Assembly: GCA_041686195.1 (NCBI GenBank)
Contig: JAWLEI010000124.1
Coordinates: 1 to 6,599, forward strand
Direction of reading: 5' to 3'
DNA length: 6,599 nucleotides
Source: Desulfovermiculus sp041686195
Lineage (GTDB): Bacteria > Desulfobacterota > Desulfovibrionia > Desulfovibrionales > Desulfothermaceae
Position 1 is the stretch's first letter. Each line of letters opens with the position of its first letter. Shown here piece by piece: positions 4,984 to 6,599 of the stretch. The notes below the pieces were generated by a model that searched no databases, was not told where the DNA came from, and saw only the letters and a program-made list of their open reading frames with translations. The position numbers and the translations under genes were made by a program.

Positions 4984-6273
4984 TCATACCGCCTCCACCA
5001 CCTTTCTGGAGGCTTCAGCGATCTTGGCCGGAAAGCGGATGTCTATGGCCGCTTCCAGCATCTCCTTATTCAGGACCTGCTCTTTCTTGGCCAGGGCGGC
5101 CAGGGAAGCCAGGGCATGATCCGCCTTCTTTATCCCTTTGGCTTTTAAATCCAGGTCAACAACCTGGGCCCGGGTGGTCGGCAGTTCGAGTTCCGGTACC
5201 GACCGCAGGACAACACAGGTCTCCGGCAGGGAAGCAAAGACATGTTTTCGCCTTTGGATTCCTTCCTCGGCCAGGACAATGACCACTGAGGGCCTAGAGA
5301 GGCCGGTGTAGTCAATGGGTTCAGGGGAAAGGATGATTTCGCTGACCGAATGTCCGGTGAGCACTGTGATCGGGTAGTCGTTCTTCAGGCTGGCCTGCAT
5401 CCCGGCGCTCATTCCGGCCAAACCCAGGAGTTCGCCGGCCGTAACCACCCGCTGCCCGGCCGCCCCCAGGATGAGAGTACCCTGCTCTGTGTCCTGGGGC
5501 GGGGTGCAGGCGGCCGGTACTGCAGTGGGCAGTTCCGGCTGGGGCATTTGAGAGGTGATCTCTAAAACCGCCTGGGTGTATTCCTTGCGCTCATTGGCCG
5601 GGATGGCTCCGTTCTTGGCCGGCATACGGCCCAGGCCCTCCTCGATTATTTTGGGCGAGATCTTGTTTCGCTTCATGTACCTGCCCGGGCAGCCGCCCCA
5701 GATGTCCAGGGCACTGAACCCGGTGTACTCCATGGCCCCTGCTATGGCCTGAGCGAGATCTTTGGCATAGGCCGAAGTCCTGACCAGGTACGGGGCCCCG
5801 GCAGACTCCAGGACCTGGCAGGCATCCATGGGCCGTTCCACCTGGTTCAAGAATCCAGATCCCACCGTGCTCTCCGGAGGGGTGGTGGCTGAAAACTGAC
5901 CTCCGGTCATCCCGAAATTAAAGTTGTTTAAGATGAGCAGTGTCAAGTCCAGATTGCGGCGGCATGCAGCCAGGAGGTGCGCACCTCCGATGCCCAGACC
6001 ACCATCGCCCATGGTCACCACCACGTGCAGGTCCGGGCGGGCCATCTTCAGGCCCGTGGCATAGGTCAAGGCCCGACCGTGCAGACCGTGGAGAGCATGG
6101 GTATGAAAAAAGGTATCAAACAGCCCGGAGCAGCCGATGTCGCTGACCAGGGCTACCTGGGTACCGGTGAGCCCTTGGTCCTGAAAGGCCTGATCCAGGG
6201 CCTTGACGACAAACTCATGCGAGCATCCAGGGCAAAACACAGGCGGCCGGCTGGTATTGAGCAAACTAGACAT
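4984..6273 (-). CDS. korB: 2-oxoacid:ferredoxin oxidoreductase beta subunit (KorB type) fused to a gamma-like domain
   Basis: A 429-residue protein. Residues 1-240 or so form the thiamine-diphosphate-binding beta subunit of 2-oxoacid:ferredoxin oxidoreductases, cytoplasmic enzymes that convert a 2-oxoacid and CoA to acyl-CoA and reduce ferredoxin. CPGC (14-17), C48 in DIGCSG and C195 in WGGCPGRYMKRN correspond to the four [4Fe-4S] ligands known from the Sulfolobus enzyme. HGLHGRALTYATG (62-74), GDG (89-91) and NN (116-117) with FGMTGGQFSATTPP (120-133) form the TPP/Mg site. A proline-rich linker (about 243-264) leads to a domain resembling the gamma subunit (about 266-375) followed by a helical tail. 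Gamma is usually a separate protein, and here its GGQG and RGG motifs are degenerate (GAAGQR, VLTGHS). ATG at 6273 has GGAGG six bases upstream (6280-6284) and overlaps the alpha stop by 8 bases, indicating translational coupling. 2-oxoglutarate is likely but not proven; branched-chain or other 2-oxoacids are alternatives. Confidence 0.9.
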   Translation of the reverse strand: MSSLLNTSRPPVFCPGCSHEFVVKALDQAFQDQGLTGTQVALVSDIGCSGLFDTFFHTHALHGLHGRALTYATGLKMARPDLHVVVTMGDGGLGIGGAHLLAACRRNLDLTLLILNNFNFGMTGGQFSATTPPESTVGSGFLNQVERPMDACQVLESAGAPYLVRTSAYAKDLAQAIAGAMEYTGFSALDIWGGCPGRYMKRNKISPKIIEEGLGRMPAKNGAIPANERKEYTQAVLEITSQMPQPELPTAVPAACTPPQDTEQGTLILGAAGQRVVTAGELLGLAGMSAGMQASLKNDYPITVLTGHSVSEIILSPEPIDYTGLSRPSVVIVLAEEGIQRRKHVFASLPETCVVLRSVPELELPTTRAQVVDLDLKAKGIKKADHALASLAALAKKEQVLNKEMLEAAIDIRFPAKIAEASRKVVEAV

Positions 6274-6599
6274 AAGCCACCTCCATGATCTGGCTGGGCG
6301 TAAGCAGGTTGCCGTTCATCTGTCCCAGGCAGTTGATCAGCTTGTCCGGCAGGATACGTTGTATCTCCCGGCTATACTGCCCCAGGTTCATTTCCGGGAC
6401 GATAATCCTGGAGGCACCCTGGCAGGCCTGAACAATTTCCGTCTCCAGCACCGGCCACAGGGTCTTGAGGATCAATACAGCCATTGAGCCCCCTTCCCGG
6501 GTCATTTGCTTATATGCAGCCAGAGCGGTCCGGGCAGTAATCCCATAGGCGATAATCACTGTTTCCGCATCCCGGGGACCGATGTACTCATAAAAGGCC
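6266..6599 (-). CDS. korA: 2-oxoacid:ferredoxin oxidoreductase alpha subunit (KorA type), C-terminal end
   Basis: Only the last 110 codons are present; the gene continues beyond the window. Visible sequence is the C-terminal (domain III-like) portion of alpha subunits: AETVIIAYGITARTA (11-25 of the fragment), LILKTLWPVLETEI (42-55) and the characteristic IVPEMNLGQYSREIQRIL (66-83). This subunit pairs with the beta subunit to build the 2-oxoacid/CoA site. The stop codon TAG at 6266-6268 lies inside the start of the beta gene (ATGTCTAG overlap), so both are made from one transcript. The KorA versus VorB or other 2-oxoacid subtype cannot be settled from this piece. Confidence 0.88.
   Translation of the reverse strand, partial: AFYEYIGPRDAETVIIAYGITARTALAAYKQMTREGGSMAVLILKTLWPVLETEIVQACQGASRIIVPEMNLGQYSREIQRILPDKLINCLGQMNGNLLTPSQIMEVAYV

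Noticed and set aside
4818..5282. Plus-strand 154-codon frame at the korB-like 3' end
   Set aside because: Half is repeat DNA and half is antisense to the korB-like gene; no ribosome site or family match.

Overview
The window holds five protein genes, all on the minus strand, in three transcription blocks separated by two unusually repeat-rich intergenic regions. The gene content points to an anaerobic bacterium: a ferredoxin-dependent 2-oxoacid oxidoreductase, a corrinoid-type methylamine/betaine methyltransferase homologue and a molybdenum hydroxylase. The combination, together with palindromic intergenic repeats, would fit a Desulfobacterota-like (sulfate-reducer-type) anaerobe. That assignment is an inference from gene content; no taxonomic marker is present.

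Read in the direction of transcription (high to low coordinates), the layout is as follows. (1) 6599-4984: the C-terminal end of a KorA-type alpha subunit, overlapping by 8 bases a KorB-type beta subunit fused to a degenerate gamma-like domain. (2) 4983-4402: 582 bases without a gene, packed with hairpin repeats. (3) 4401-1293: an MttB-superfamily methyltransferase without pyrrolysine, followed after 112 bases by a BCCT transporter. The pair is probably one operon for uptake and demethylation of a quaternary amine such as a betaine. (4) 1292-808: 485 bases without a gene, carrying repeats related to those in block 2. (5) 807-1: the N-terminal 269 residues of a xanthine-dehydrogenase-family molybdopterin subunit, cut by the window edge.

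The BCCT protein would import the quaternary amine, and the methyltransferase would pass a methyl group to a corrinoid protein, which must be encoded elsewhere because none is in the window. The 2-oxoacid:ferredoxin oxidoreductase and the molybdenum hydroxylase have no evident direct link to that pathway.

The most unexpected content is in the intergenic DNA. Three repeat types, called R1, R2 and R3 here, occur in the same order R2-R1-R3 at 873-1143 on the plus strand and at 4972-4691 on the minus strand, so the methyltransferase-transporter pair is bracketed by long imperfect inverted repeats. R1 (three copies) and R3 (three copies) are hairpins whose stems differ between copies by compensating base changes. 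This suggests that the folded structure, and not only the sequence, has been maintained.
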